From: Motacilla alba alba
Taxonomy: Eukaryota; Chordata; Aves; Passeriformes; Motacillidae
DNA length: 64,000 nucleotides
Assembly: GCF_015832195.1 (NCBI RefSeq)
Contig: NC_052034.1
Location: forward strand, 4,675,501-4,739,500
Direction of reading: 5' to 3'
Shown here piece by piece: positions 1 to 9,033 of the stretch (positions within the stretch are counted from its first letter, which is position 1; each line of letters begins with the position of its first letter). A program made the translations under genes and the position numbers. The notes under the pieces are model-generated. The model saw nothing but the letters and a program-made list of their open reading frames with translations, did not search any database and was not told the DNA's origin.

Positions 1-935
1 CCCTGAGGGGACTTCCCACTTTGTCCTCACTACAGGTGGCAGGGCAAACACTACCTCACAAGGGGCATGTCCCAGGGCACCCCAGCTTTGCTGGTCCTGT
101 AGCAGCAAAAAAAAAAAAACCCAAAATAAGGCAAAGAAAGGGTCAGAGCATGTTGGTTGTAAAGGCGCCATGACCATCCTGTGTCTGGGTGGTGCCTGTC
201 CCCTCTTCACAACAGTAAGGTCACAGAGCTTGGTGGGATACAAGGAGGTGGCATGGGGCACCACAGCTGTGCTGGCACATCCCAGCCCTGGGAGGTGACA
301 GTCCTATAGACCCCACACATTCCCCCCAGCCCAATCCCCCTGGCGCAGCCACCACCCAGGTAGAAGGTTTTGAACATCTCCAATGAAGTGAGAACTTCAT
401 TCCTCCTAATGATGCTGTTGTGTGGTTAATGACAGTGATTAAATTCCCCTGCACAGCGTGCACCCGCTGCCAGAGCCTCCAGGTTGTGCTGAAAAGGACG
501 AGGGAAGGCAGCTCTGGCCAGCAGAGCCACGGCACTGTGCAGCTGAGGCCAGATCCTGATCTCTGTCAGTGTCCCGGGGCGGCCTTTCGGGACCTCCTGG
601 TGATGCTGCCAGCTTCATCACAGCATTCAGTCCCACACGGCAGACCTGCCTGGCCAAGGGACCTGGTGCCTGCTGGCACTGGGAACCTGCTGGGCACACC
701 AGCCACGGCACCGGCACCGGGCACTGCACGCTATCCATCAGGGCCTCTTTTGTCCTGGCCATAGTGGGGCATTTCAAGCTCTGCCAACAGCTGTTGGGCT
801 CTGCACACAGATGTTTAACTCTTTATTGCTCAACCAGGACCTGCTGTCACTCCAAAAAGTCCCTGTCTGCTCCTGAGTCACCAGGATGAGACTAGGATGG
901 TCTGTGCACCTTCAGCACCGCCTCGCACGGATCTT

Positions 936-996
936 CAAAAGCCACTGGGAGTTGGGAGGTGTTTAAAAAGGTGTTTAAAAGCCACTGGGAGCTGGG
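936..996 (+). repeat. Imperfect 40-bp tandem duplication
   Basis: AAAAGCCACTGGGAGTTGGG starting near 937 recurs as AAAAGCCACTGGGAGCTGGG starting near 977, with GGTGTTTAAAA repeated between the copies. It is a small local duplication in the intron, with no coding content. Confidence 0.6.
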
Positions 997-1074
997 GGTT
1001 TGTGGCAGGGCAACCTCTGCAGGCATCAGGACACCCCTGGCCCCCACTGCCATTGCCCATCCCCACCACCAAGC

Positions 1075-1215
1075 TTCAGCTGATTAGCAGGAGCCTCTCA
1101 CCCCGGCGTGGCACAGGAAGACAGAGGGATTAGCAGCTGCAAAGCCTGACAGCCGACTTTATTAACACGGAATCAAAAGCCCAGCTGAGAGCCCAGCTGA
1201 TCCTTCTGCTCCAGC
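1075..1215. promoter_or_regulatory. Candidate conserved non-coding element in DPH1 intron 3
   Basis: An island between GC-rich flanks carries CAGCTGATTAGCAGG and, 30-40 bp on, GGGATTAGCAGCTGC, so GATTAGCAG recurs beside E-box CAGCTG cores. TTTATTAACACGG follows. The homeodomain-like and E-box content suggests a regulatory block. No conservation test was possible. Confidence 0.22.
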
Positions 1216-1544
1216 CCCGGCAGGGAGGGGAGCAGGGGTCCGCTCCTGGCTGCACAGCCCCCAGCTGCGAGCCGGTGGCGCAGGGGGACACGACTGCCAC
1301 CTCCCCGGCATGACAGCGGGCGGGCTTGGGGGGGGCTGCCCCTCCCCGAGCTGTGGTCCGAGCTCCCCCCACGCGGCTCTCCACGCTGCCGCCCCCCAGC
1401 ACGAGTTCCTCTCTGCCGAATTACATCAGCCGTGACAAATGCAGCCAATTTGGAAGGTGCCGCGGGAGTGTCGTGATGTGGCGCCGGCAGCGCGCAGACC
1501 CCGGCCCCGACGCCCCCCTCCGCAGCCCGGCCGCTCGCCCCGGC

Positions 1545-1635
1545 ACAGCTTTGACAATGACAAACCTATTAACGGTAATTAACTGGCCTCACACCGGTCA
1601 GCGCTCCGAGGGTGCTCTCGATTTCAAAGGCTCCA
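1545..1635. promoter_or_regulatory. Candidate conserved non-coding element (TAAT-rich)
   Basis: A short AT-rich stretch in GC-rich intron contains TTGACAATGACAAACC followed by TATTAACGGTAATTAACTGG, with two TTAAC/GTTAA-type cores. It looks like a homeodomain or HNF1-like site cluster. This rests on composition only. Confidence 0.25.
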
Positions 1636-1939
1636 GGCTGAGAACCCCACCGGCCTTTCCGGCGGCGGCTGCGATGCTTTGGCTACATCTTCATCCCCGC
1701 AGCCCCTCGGGGCTCGGCCAGCGCCGGTGCAAGGCTGGGGAGCTCAGACAGGCTCCACCTGGAGCTCCCCCGGGGGCCTGCTCATCCCACACGGCAGGGA
1801 GGGACGTGGTGACACTACCATCCCACTGCATGGGGACAGACAGACGCGCAGCGAGCACCGCGTCCCCCTCGAGCCGCCTGTGATGCGGGGGAGTGAGCCA
1901 CATCCCCGCTCTCGGCTCCCCCCAGCACCACCAGGCCAC

Positions 1940-2015
1940 GGCACAAATATTCTATCAGAAGGCAGCTCCAGCAGAAGGGATAAATATTCTGTCTGAGTGG
2001 CAGCTGACACGGCTC
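1940..2015. repeat. Direct repeat around AAATATTCT within a candidate regulatory island
   Basis: AAATATTCT occurs at 1945-1953 and again at 1982-1990, 37 bp apart. Each copy is followed at similar distance by GGCAGCT. This could be an old local duplication or a pair of sites. Confidence 0.4.
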
Positions 2016-3184
2016 CAGTTCAACCGAAACACACAGGGGTGGGCACTGTCACCCCAGGGGCACCAGCCCCGGGCACGGCTCTGCAGCCAGCAGCAGGGGA
2101 GGGGGAACTCAATCCCCAAACTCCCACCAGCGAGGACGGGGCAGGAGGCTGCGGGGATGGGCTGCGGAATGGGGCTGCTCGCTGAGCAATGCCCCCAGTG
2201 GGCACACAGGTATTCCTGTCACGCTCAGCCCTCACATCCTCTCTGTCACCAGGAGGAAGGGGACACCAGCCCAGGGCTGATGGTACCCCAAGCCCCTGTC
2301 CCCAGCCTGGTGACAGCAGCCAGAGCACAGAGCTGCAGCGATTCCTGTCACGTTGGAGGCTCATCCGGCCCCAGCACTGGGTGAGGAGGGCCAGCAGGAG
2401 CGGGTGGCCGAGCTTCCATTCCACATTAATGCTGGCGATGAATATTAATAGCAGGAAGAGGCAGGAACTAACGAGGCCACCTGCCGATTCACACCTCACC
2501 TCCAGCAGTGTAAATGGGTCCCCAGTGTGTCCCCAAGAGAGCGGACACAGGGCTGGGCTCACCCGTGCCCACAGCCACATCCCAAACCAGGGTCACAGAT
2601 GGCACCCAGTGCTCCCAGTAAGGGAGTGGCAGTGGGGTGTCTCTGAGTACTCCATGGTGGCAGTGAGGGAAGGATACAGCCCTCCTGCTCAGCCTTGAAG
2701 CCATCCCACATCCAAACACCATCCCATCAGTGCCCCCACATCCCCTCCCCTGCCTGGGCACCTCCACCCACGCAGCACCCATCTCCCACCAGCACCCCTC
2801 ACCAGCCCAGCAGGGATGCCAGCACCCTAGAATCCAGCGGCACCCTGGCATTCAGCACCCTGGAATCCACCATCCGCCGGGAAGTGGGGCTTAAGGTTTC
2901 ATTCAGATAAAAGAGCCCCTTAATCCGCTGCCTTTGAAGTCGGAGACATGAAAGCGGCTGGGTGCCAAAGCCGGAGAGGAGGCAGCTCCACTTAAAGGGA
3001 CAAACCCACGCGGAGCTGCCCACACTCGCACCCATCCCCTGCCCCCCGCGCCCGTCCCCTGCCCGCGCCCACCTTCCCACCGAGTGGGGGACGATGGCAG
3101 AGCGGGGACAAAGCCCCCGGGCACGGCTGCCTTCCCACCCAGCCCGGCAGCGGCGGGGAGGCGAGGCTGCCGGCCTCGGCAAGG

Positions 3185-3265
3185 CAGCTGCTAATGAGTG
3201 CCACGACCCCGATGGCAGACGAGGCACGAAGTGCTATTAGCACTAATTCATTGTGCTAAAACAGA
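3185..3265. promoter_or_regulatory. Candidate conserved non-coding element (TAAT/TTAGCAC cluster)
   Basis: CAGCTGCTAATGAGTGCC is followed by GTGCTATTAGCACTAATTCA and TTGTGCTAAAAC. GTGCTATTAGCAC is nearly palindromic, and TAAT cores recur within 80 bp in a GC-rich background. It is a plausible homeodomain-bound block in DPH1 intron 3. Confidence 0.3.
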
Positions 3266-4001
3266 GAGGGGCTGCGGAGGGGGCTGCGGTGGGTGGGGAG
3301 GAAGGCAGACACGCTCAGCAGGAAAGAGATCACGGCCAATTTCTGCAAGGTGCCTGCATCCACTGTCACTGCACAGCCCAGCTCTTCTCTGGTGCCTCAG
3401 CCTCGCCTCTCAAGCGGCACGGAAAAATCAAGAGAGGAGCCGTGGCGAAGGGGTCACCCAGCAGGAGTGACCCTTTCCGTGCCATCACCGTGGCCTCAAG
3501 CCTCCCCAGCCGCAGCAGGGCTGCCCCTGCACATCTCCGTGCAGGGCAGCGTGGCTGCAGAGGCAGGACTGGGCCGGGGGAGGAGGCTGGGTCCATGCCG
3601 CAGCGGTGGCCCCGCTGCCGGCCCTCCCCTGGCTGCCGTGGCACCGGGCTGGCGTCAGCCGGTTGTTAACACGGCTGCTCCCGGCTCCAGCACCCCTGCG
3701 GGGCCCCGGCACGCTGAGCCTGTCAGCAGCTCCCGGCACAGCAGAGAGAGAGGGGAGGAGAAGCTGAGCAGCGAGGGCTGGGCTGGCACCGTGCGGGTCG
3801 CTGTCCCCAGGGCTGGCAGCAGGTCCCCGTGACCCGCCGCAGGGCTGCCCAGCTGTGCCCAGCCAGGCTGTGGCCTCAGGAACAGCACCTCCTCATCCAT
3901 AGCCCTGGGACTGTTCCTGCCCAGTGGCCAAGGCATCCCCAGCAAGAGCCCCCATGCCCTGGCCAGCCCCAGAGCCCCGCAGGGAAAAGCCGTGCTCTTA
4001 C

Positions 4002-4065
4002 CGCTCAATGATGTCGGCGATGGTGCAGGCGAACATGAGGAGCCCTTCTGGCATCTGCAGGGCCA
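4002..4065 (-). CDS. DPH1: DPH1 coding exon 3
   Basis: This 64-nt exon lies between a CTCTTCCCAG acceptor and a GTAAGA donor (3996-4001). It encodes [20 protein letters not shown] and ends after CG of the next codon (Arg87). This is one of the most conserved stretches of vertebrate DPH1. Confidence 0.95.
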
Positions 4066-7000
4066 CTGGGAAGAGAAACAGCCACGGGGTTAGGAGGGGC
4101 TGGAAGGGACATCCTGAAGTGGGGAGCAGCTCAAGGTGCAGCCACAAACCACCCTCCCCAAACCAGCCAGGTGTTGGCCAAAAATCCGGGTGGCTCTGGC
4201 AGCTGGGGTGCAGACTGCCCTGCCTTGGGCTGCATCCACTCTCCCTGTGCACACACCTCATCCCTCTCTGAACCCGCTGACACTGCTGGTCTCTCCCACT
4301 TCCCACAGTAATGACTTCCAGGTTTTAATTATGTGCTGCACAGCAAAAGGTACTTTCTTCTGTTTATTTTAAACCTGCTCCTAATAATGTAAACGTGTGC
4401 CCCTGGTTCTCCTGGTACAAGAAAGAGTGAATAATCATCCCCTGTTCAGCCTCTCCACATCATTCACAATTCTACATCCCTATCATATCCCCTTTCGTTC
4501 ACCTCTTTTCCAGCTAAAGGATCTAAACCTATTTAATCTCTCCTTATACAGAAGCTGCTCCAAACCTTTGATCATCCTCACTGCCCTTCTCCACACCTCC
4601 CTCGCAGCTCCTCTCTCCATTGCAGGAGGGTGGCCAGCAACAGCCGCAGCATTGTGCCTTGCAGGAATTTATTCAACAACAAATTTATGTTTCCTCATTT
4701 GCTCCCTCCTCGCAGAACAATCAGAACAATCCCTCTTCCTCCAAAGGCCAGCAACTGCCTGGGGTCCAGCCAGGAGCCCCCCACAGGGTGGTGGGGAGGA
4801 GCAGCGACCATGATGGAGGATGTAAACGGAGGAGGCCCCATTAATCCTGTTGTTGTTTCACCTCCCAGTCCCACTAAGATATCCCAGCTTCCATGCTATC
4901 TATGCAAACACTCTCTCCAGATCCCCCTCCAACAAAATCCCCACGCTTCCAGGCCCAACCCACTGGCCAGCGTGGAGCCGTGTACAGGCCTGGCTCAAAT
5001 TCGACTGATCCCACTCTGTTCCAACGTGCAGGGCCCAAGGAAAGCTGCACATGCTCTGCCAGCCCCTGCCTGACCTGGCAGGGATGAGGTTCCATATCGC
5101 AGCATCCCCCACTGAGCCCATCTGAGACTATTCTGGCCCATTTGGGGCTGCAAAGAGCAAACTGGCAGGAGGCAGCTGGGTTTCTCTCCTCTGTCACGGC
5201 ACAATGAGGAAAGGGGGTGCTCCCCAGCCCCCCCAAACCCCCCAGCAGGCAGGGCACAGGCAGGGCCGGCTGCAGCCCTGTGGGAGGCTGCGTTCCCCCA
5301 GCAACGAGCCCCTGGCTGGTCTCTGCACACGCGGATTTTTAAATCCCAGCACGGCTGGCTGGCTGATGGGCTCGGCTCCCAGCTCGGAAGCCTAAATCCC
5401 AGCCGCATATTTACATTTAATTAGGAGGTGCCAAGCAGCAAAACACAGCGAGGAAAGGCAGAGCAGCAGGGCTGGGCGGCCTCGCCGCGTCCTGGTGGGA
5501 CACGCCCAGCCCTGACTCCCACCCACAGCCGGGATGGGCCGGGCAGCCCCACTCCCTCCGGCCCTAGAGCACCGCAGCCCCGAGCAGCTCAGCTTCCAGA
5601 ACGTCCCCGTGACGCCCGCCAGCCCTGCCAGCTCGGTGGCAGCAGGCAGAGACGTTCCCAGGTGGATACAAAGCATTCCAAATCCGGCTCTGCCACACAG
5701 AGCAGCTCCTGCCTGCAGCTGAAGTCAGGGTGGGGACGCTGGTGACACCCGGGGACGAGGGGGAGGCTCTGAGCCCTGCTCCCCGTAGCTGAGCACACGT
5801 TGGGATGCACAGGCTGAGCAGGGAAAGCCCTGGCACCACTCCTGAAGCCTCCACAATCATTCCCCACTCCTCTGGGGGTGCACAACCCTCTGAGGAAGGT
5901 TCAGACCAGGGAGCAGCAGAGCCCAGCTCCCTGCCAGCCCCACCCGGTGCCCGGTGTAGTGGGGCTCCCCCTTGCCAGCCCCAGCAGCGTGTCAGAGAAG
6001 TGCAGCGAGAGGAGAGAGGCAACAGGAGCACAGCAGGGACCTGGCCAGCATCCCAGACACATCTCCAGGCTGACAGGTCCACGCAGCTCAACCTGTCCTG
6101 TCCAATGTGATTATAATCCCGAGATACAGATCTATTAACCCCCCTCGAGAGGAGCAGAGCTCGCCAACACAGAGCCTAAACACACCGGGGGCGCAGCGGC
6201 AGCTCAGCCCCAGCCTCACCTGCCCCACAGGGGGGCTCAGCGGCACAAACCAGCCCCAAAACCCCTCATCCCCCGGGGCAGAGCTCACCCTTCCTGGCCC
6301 GAGCCTGCCGGATGCGCCAGATGGTCTTGGGGATCTCGAAGTTGTAGTTGGGGGGCAGGGCCTCCGCTGCCTCCCGCAGCTCCGCGTTCCCGAGGATGTC
6401 CTCGGGGATCTGCTGGGCCACCTGCCGGGCTCGGGCTGCGGGACAAACCGGGGGACCCCGAGGAGCCGTCAGGGGCAGCGCAGCCCGCAGGCACGGGCCA
6501 CCCGCAGCCGCGCTGCCCTCATGCCAGCCCCCGGGTCGCTGTGCTCACACCCCTAGGGACAGGCGGGGAGAAGGGCTGCGGTCCTGCCCTGCACGCTGGG
6601 GGCAGATTGCCGGCGCTTTTTGGGGAACAAGGCGGCTTTTGGAGCCCAGAAATCACCGCAGTAACTACGTGAAACCCTATGAGCGCAGCTGGCTGTCCCC
6701 ACAGCGAGGGGACAGCACGCACAGCCCCTCAGGGCCAGCGCCCCGGTGACACCCTAATGCACACCCGTTCCCCAACACGGAGATCCCGTTATCCCAGCGG
6801 GAAAGAGGCACCCAGCGCCCGGTGAGCCATCCCCGGGAGCCTCATCCTGAAGCCGCCCCCCGACAGCAGCCGCCCCCCTACATCGCGGCGATGCCAGAGT
6901 GCAGCGGGGGAGTGACAGCAGGGGGATTATTCACTATTTCCAGCCCAACGCCGGCACTCACGAGCCACCAAACCCTCCCCGCACGGCCCACGGGACAACC

Positions 7001-7203
7001 GACAAAGGGCCAGCTGGGCCGGGCCGGCGGCGGGGGTGGCCGGGACGGTGGAGGAGCCACCTCCCGCCACCGGGCCGGCCTCCCCCGTCGAGGCAAGCAA
7101 ATCGGCGGCCGGTAGCGGCAGCGGGAGCCCCGCGCCGAGCCGGGCCCAGCGCACCTGTGGCGGGCACCGGGGCCGCGCTCCCGGCCCGCACGGGGGCCGC
7201 CAT
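4002..7203 (-). CDS. DPH1: DPH1, diphthamide synthesis enzyme, 5' part (coding exons 1-3; gene runs off the left edge)
   Basis: DPH1 is the 3-amino-3-carboxypropyl transferase subunit that works with DPH2. The complex uses an iron-sulfur cluster and S-adenosylmethionine to make the first modification of the diphthamide histidine of eEF2 in the cytosol (family knowledge). Three minus-strand exons join in frame, with phases 1, 1 and 2, to give residues 1-87. Recognisable blocks are QQIPEDIL (24-31), [13 protein letters not shown] (46-58) and [20 protein letters not shown] (66-85), which match the N-terminal region of vertebrate DPH1. The start at 7203 has a strong context (G at -3, G at +4) and gives a short Ala/Pro-rich N-terminus, as in mammals. 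The cluster-binding part of the protein, expected in exon 4 onward, was not found between 1 and 4000, so intron 3 must continue past the window. It faces away from RTN4RL1. Identification is confident; the transcription start is not known. Confidence 0.93.
4066..6288 (-). other. DPH1: DPH1 intron 2
   Basis: This 2223-bp intron lies between exon 2 and exon 3. Apart from an old interspersed repeat near 4385-4690 and a small AT-rich patch at 5335-5425, it is GC-rich sequence without recognisable features. Confidence 0.9.
4385..4690 (-). mobile_element. Old LINE-like (probably CR1-related) repeat remnant
   Basis: The stretch reads like the reverse complement of old amniote LINE copies. It runs from a segment resembling 'tcatatcccctttcgttcacctc', through 'cttttccagctaaaggatct' and 'atcctcactgcccttctcca', to 'ccattgcagg'. 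It is diverged and truncated, and sits in DPH1 intron 2. A second remnant at 62940-63310 shares the 'ccattgcagg...agcatt' part. Family naming is from memory and uncertain. Confidence 0.5.
6289..6435 (-). CDS. DPH1: DPH1 coding exon 2
   Basis: This 147-nt exon has a CCCGCAG acceptor (ctg at 6436-6438 on the plus strand) and a GTGAGC donor (6283-6288). It encodes residues 18-65, including [13 protein letters not shown], a DPH1 signature. It enters in phase 1 and leaves in phase 1. Confidence 0.95.
6436..7154 (-). other. DPH1: DPH1 intron 1
   Basis: This 719-bp GC-rich intron lies between the 49-nt coding exon 1 and exon 2. It falls mostly in the CpG-rich shoulder of the promoter region. No repeat or RNA gene was seen. 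Confidence 0.9.
7155..7203 (-). CDS. DPH1: DPH1 coding exon 1
   Basis: The 49-nt coding segment encodes [16 protein letters not shown] plus the first base of codon 17. It ends in a CAG/GTGCGC donor at 7155/7154. Joining to exon 2 makes codon 17 GCC (Ala). The ATG context is CAGCCATGG. Confidence 0.85.
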
Positions 7204-7207
7204 GGCT

Positions 7208-7232
7208 GTGGCGCACGTGGGGGCGGGAAGGC
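7208..7232 (-). promoter_or_regulatory. DPH1 proximal promoter or 5'UTR motifs (E-box, GC box)
   Basis: Immediately 5' of the DPH1 ATG, the plus strand reads GGCGCACGTGGGGGCGGGAAGG. This contains a CACGTG E-box (7214-7219), a GC box (GGGGGCGGG) and an ETS-like GGAAG. No TATA box was seen, which fits a housekeeping promoter. It may be leader or promoter depending on the unmapped start site. Confidence 0.4.
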
Positions 7233-7499
7233 AGCACTAAGCGATCCCCGCGCAAGGCCGGAGCAGTCGCCGGCCGAGAGCTCGAGCTCGGGAGCGCACC
7301 GGGCGGGCCCCGACGGGACGGGCGGTGCGGCGGGGACCGAGCGCTCTCGCCACGGTCCCGGCGGGACTCTGGGAGTGCAGTGGGGTGTGACAAGCGCTGC
7401 GATGGCGGGGCTGCTCGCCCTTCGCGTCGCGGACGTGGTCCCGCCGCATCCCTCGCGGTGCTGGCGGTTTCGGGGTGAACGGTCCTAACGTTAACGCAG

Positions 7500-8340
7500 G
7501 GACGGGGCGGGGGCACCGGGGACCTTGTCACGGTGACGGATCTGTGTGTGTGTCCCCCTCACGCCCCTGCGAAGCATGGGGCAAGAGGGACCCGAGGGTA
7601 ATGGGGACCCCCTGGAGACAACGGGGATCCCGACGGTGCAGTGAGGACAGCGGAGCTCCCCGTGGAGCAACGGGACCCCCTTGGGGCAGCGGGGACAGCA
7701 GCGTTCCCGAGGGGTTAACGGGAGCCGCGGTGGGACAGAGGGAAGGAGGCAAGAGGGACCCTCGAGAGGCAGGAGGGACAGCGGGGACCTCCAGGGGACG
7801 ACAGAAGACCGAGGAGGCAGCGGGGATCCCCCGAGGAAAGCGGCGATCCCGGCGGGGCGGTGGGGACATCTCCGTTGCCGGAGGGATAACGGGACCCCCT
7901 GTGGTGCACGGGGGAGGAGGCAGGAGGGACGCTCTGGGGACAGCGGGGACAGCTCGGGGGCACCGGGGTGACGGAACCGCGGCGGAGAGAGCGGGGGACA
8001 GCAGGGATCGGGAGACAAAGGGGACAGCAGCCACCGGGAGGCTGAGGGGACAGCAGAGCCCCCGGTGACCCCGGTGGGGCGGAGGGGACGAGAAGGGGCG
8101 GAGGGCACCGTAGGGAGCGGCTGGGACCGTGCCGGGGCGGCGGGGACAGCGCGGACGGCAGAGACCCGCATCGGACGGCGACATCTCGGCAGGACACGGC
8201 GACACAGGGGGCAGAGGGGACGATAAAGGGCCGAGGGGACGGTCCCCGGGGAGCGGCAGGGACGATGCTGGGACAGCGGGGACAGCCGTGATCGCGGCAG
8301 GCGCGGGGCGGCGCGGCGGAGCCTCGGCGCGATAACGGGG
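7500..8340. repeat. Degenerate G-rich minisatellite between the two promoters
   Basis: Irregular copies of phrases such as GGGGACAGCGGGGA, GGAGGCAGGAGGGAC and GGGGATCCC recur roughly every 20-40 bases for over 800 bp. The lack of stop codons gives long Pro-rich open frames on the minus strand (for example 7528-8688), which are compositional artefacts. The many G runs could form G-quadruplexes on the plus strand. Confidence 0.65.
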
Positions 8341-8545
8341 CACCGTGTGCACGACGACGGCAGAGGGGACAACGACGCGCCGGGGGTGACAGTCGGTCCC
8401 GGGGGGACCGCAGAGCCCCGGGAGGGGCGGCGCTGGGCCATACCCCCCGGTGGGGCGGAGGGAGGGCGGCGGCGCGGGGAACGGGAGCAGCGGCACTTTC
8501 ACGAACTGTCCACGGGAGGCGGGAGAGGCGGCGGCGGCGGCGGAA

Positions 8546-8571
8546 GGGGGGGGCCCCCCCCCGGGGGGGGG
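8546..8571. repeat. G8-C9-G9 homopolymer block
   Basis: Eight G (8546-8553), nine C (8554-8562) and nine G (8563-8571) are directly adjacent. The block can fold into a pure GC hairpin in either direction. Such blocks are often misread in short-read assemblies, so the exact run lengths should be treated with care. Confidence 0.9.
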
Positions 8572-8572
8572 C

Positions 8573-8660
8573 TCGCCCAGCCCGGCCCAGCCCAGCCCGG
8601 CCCAGCCCTGCCCGCCCCGTCGCTGCCCCGCCCCGCCCTGCCCAGCCCTGCCCGCCGCTG
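8573..8660 (+). repeat. CCCAG/CCCGG/CCCTG pentanucleotide-type tract
   Basis: A run of CCCAG, CCCGG and CCCTG units, partly regular and partly interrupted by CCGCC, lies upstream of the RTN4RL1 leader. It is low-complexity sequence. Confidence 0.65.
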
Positions 8661-8691
8661 CAGGCAGCGCGGCACCGGCACCGGGCACCCC

Positions 8692-8699
8692 TTTATAGG
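8692..8699 (+). promoter_or_regulatory. TATA-like element upstream of RTN4RL1
   Basis: TTTATAGG stands out in otherwise pure GC sequence about 330 bp 5' of the RTN4RL1 ATG. If used, transcription would start near 8720-8730. The leader would then include the uORF at 8859 and the GCC tract at 8966. Confidence 0.3.
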
Positions 8700-8858
8700 C
8701 TCTGCCCGAGGGGGTGGGGGGCGGCGGCGGCCCCAGCCCCGAGGGGGCGGCTCCCCCCTAAAAGCCGGCGGCGGGACGCGCGGCGGGCAGAGGCGCGGCC
8801 GGCGCTCCCCGGTGCTCCGGGGCCGGCGCTCCCCGGTGCCGCTGCGGCTCGGCCCGCC

Positions 8859-8963
8859 ATGCCCCCGCGGGGGCCGCTCGCCCGGGCTCCGGCTCCTCGT
8901 TCCCGGTACAGCAGCAGCCGCCGCCGCCGCTACCGCTCGCCGCCGCCGCGCCCGAGGCTCTGA
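8859..8963 (+). CDS. Upstream ORF in the RTN4RL1 leader (34 codons)
   Basis: ATG at 8859 has G at -3 and opens 34 codons that end in TGA at 8961-8963. It lies in the same frame as the RTN4RL1 start but is closed 57 nt before it. The peptide would be Arg/Pro/Ser-rich and resembles no protein I know. If the transcript starts upstream of 8859, this uORF could lower initiation at the main start. Whether it is in the mRNA depends on the unmapped start site. Confidence 0.35.
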   Translation: MPPRGPLARAPAPRSRYSSSRRRRYRSPPPRPRL

Positions 8964-8965
8964 GC

Positions 8966-8992
8966 GCCGCCGCCGCCGCCGCCGCCGCCGCC
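8966..8992 (+). repeat. (GCC)9 trinucleotide tract in the RTN4RL1 5'UTR
   Basis: Nine uninterrupted GCC units end 28 nt before the RTN4RL1 ATG, and a shorter GCC-rich patch lies at 8917-8950. The tract is expected to make a stable leader structure and to vary in length between individuals. Confidence 0.9.
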
Positions 8993-9020
8993 GGGAGACC
9001 GCGCCCGCCCCGGCTCCAAG

Positions 9021-9033
9021 ATGCTCCGCCAAG
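9021..9033 (+). CDS. RTN4RL1: RTN4RL1 coding exon 1 (13 nt)
   Basis: ATGCTCCGCCAAG is followed by a GTGAGC donor at 9034. It encodes MLRQ plus the first base of Gly5, matching the MLR-start of mammalian RTN4RL1. A at -3 supports this ATG. The segment is too short for ORF finders. Confidence 0.9.

Larger units (their letters stand above)
1..4001 (-). other. DPH1: DPH1 intron 3 (partial)
   Basis: Nothing resembling DPH1 exon 4 (the stretch containing the GDVTYGACC-type motif) could be found on the minus strand, so all of this is treated as intron. Most of it is GC-rich with scattered chance ORFs. It holds a short A tract (107-119), an imperfect 40-bp duplication near 937-996 and several AT-rich, TAAT-bearing islands listed separately. 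Confidence 0.75.

Noticed and set aside
4100..4150. Possible CR1 3' end beginning GGGCTGGAAGGGAC
   Set aside because: Only the first dozen bases resemble CR1; the following sequence does not continue the CR1 order.
7528..8688. 386-codon minus-strand open frame, Pro/Arg/Ser-rich
   Set aside because: It lies in the G-rich minisatellite where stop codons are rare in every frame. An overlapping frame (7491-8441) is also open, and the protein is low-complexity with no domain.
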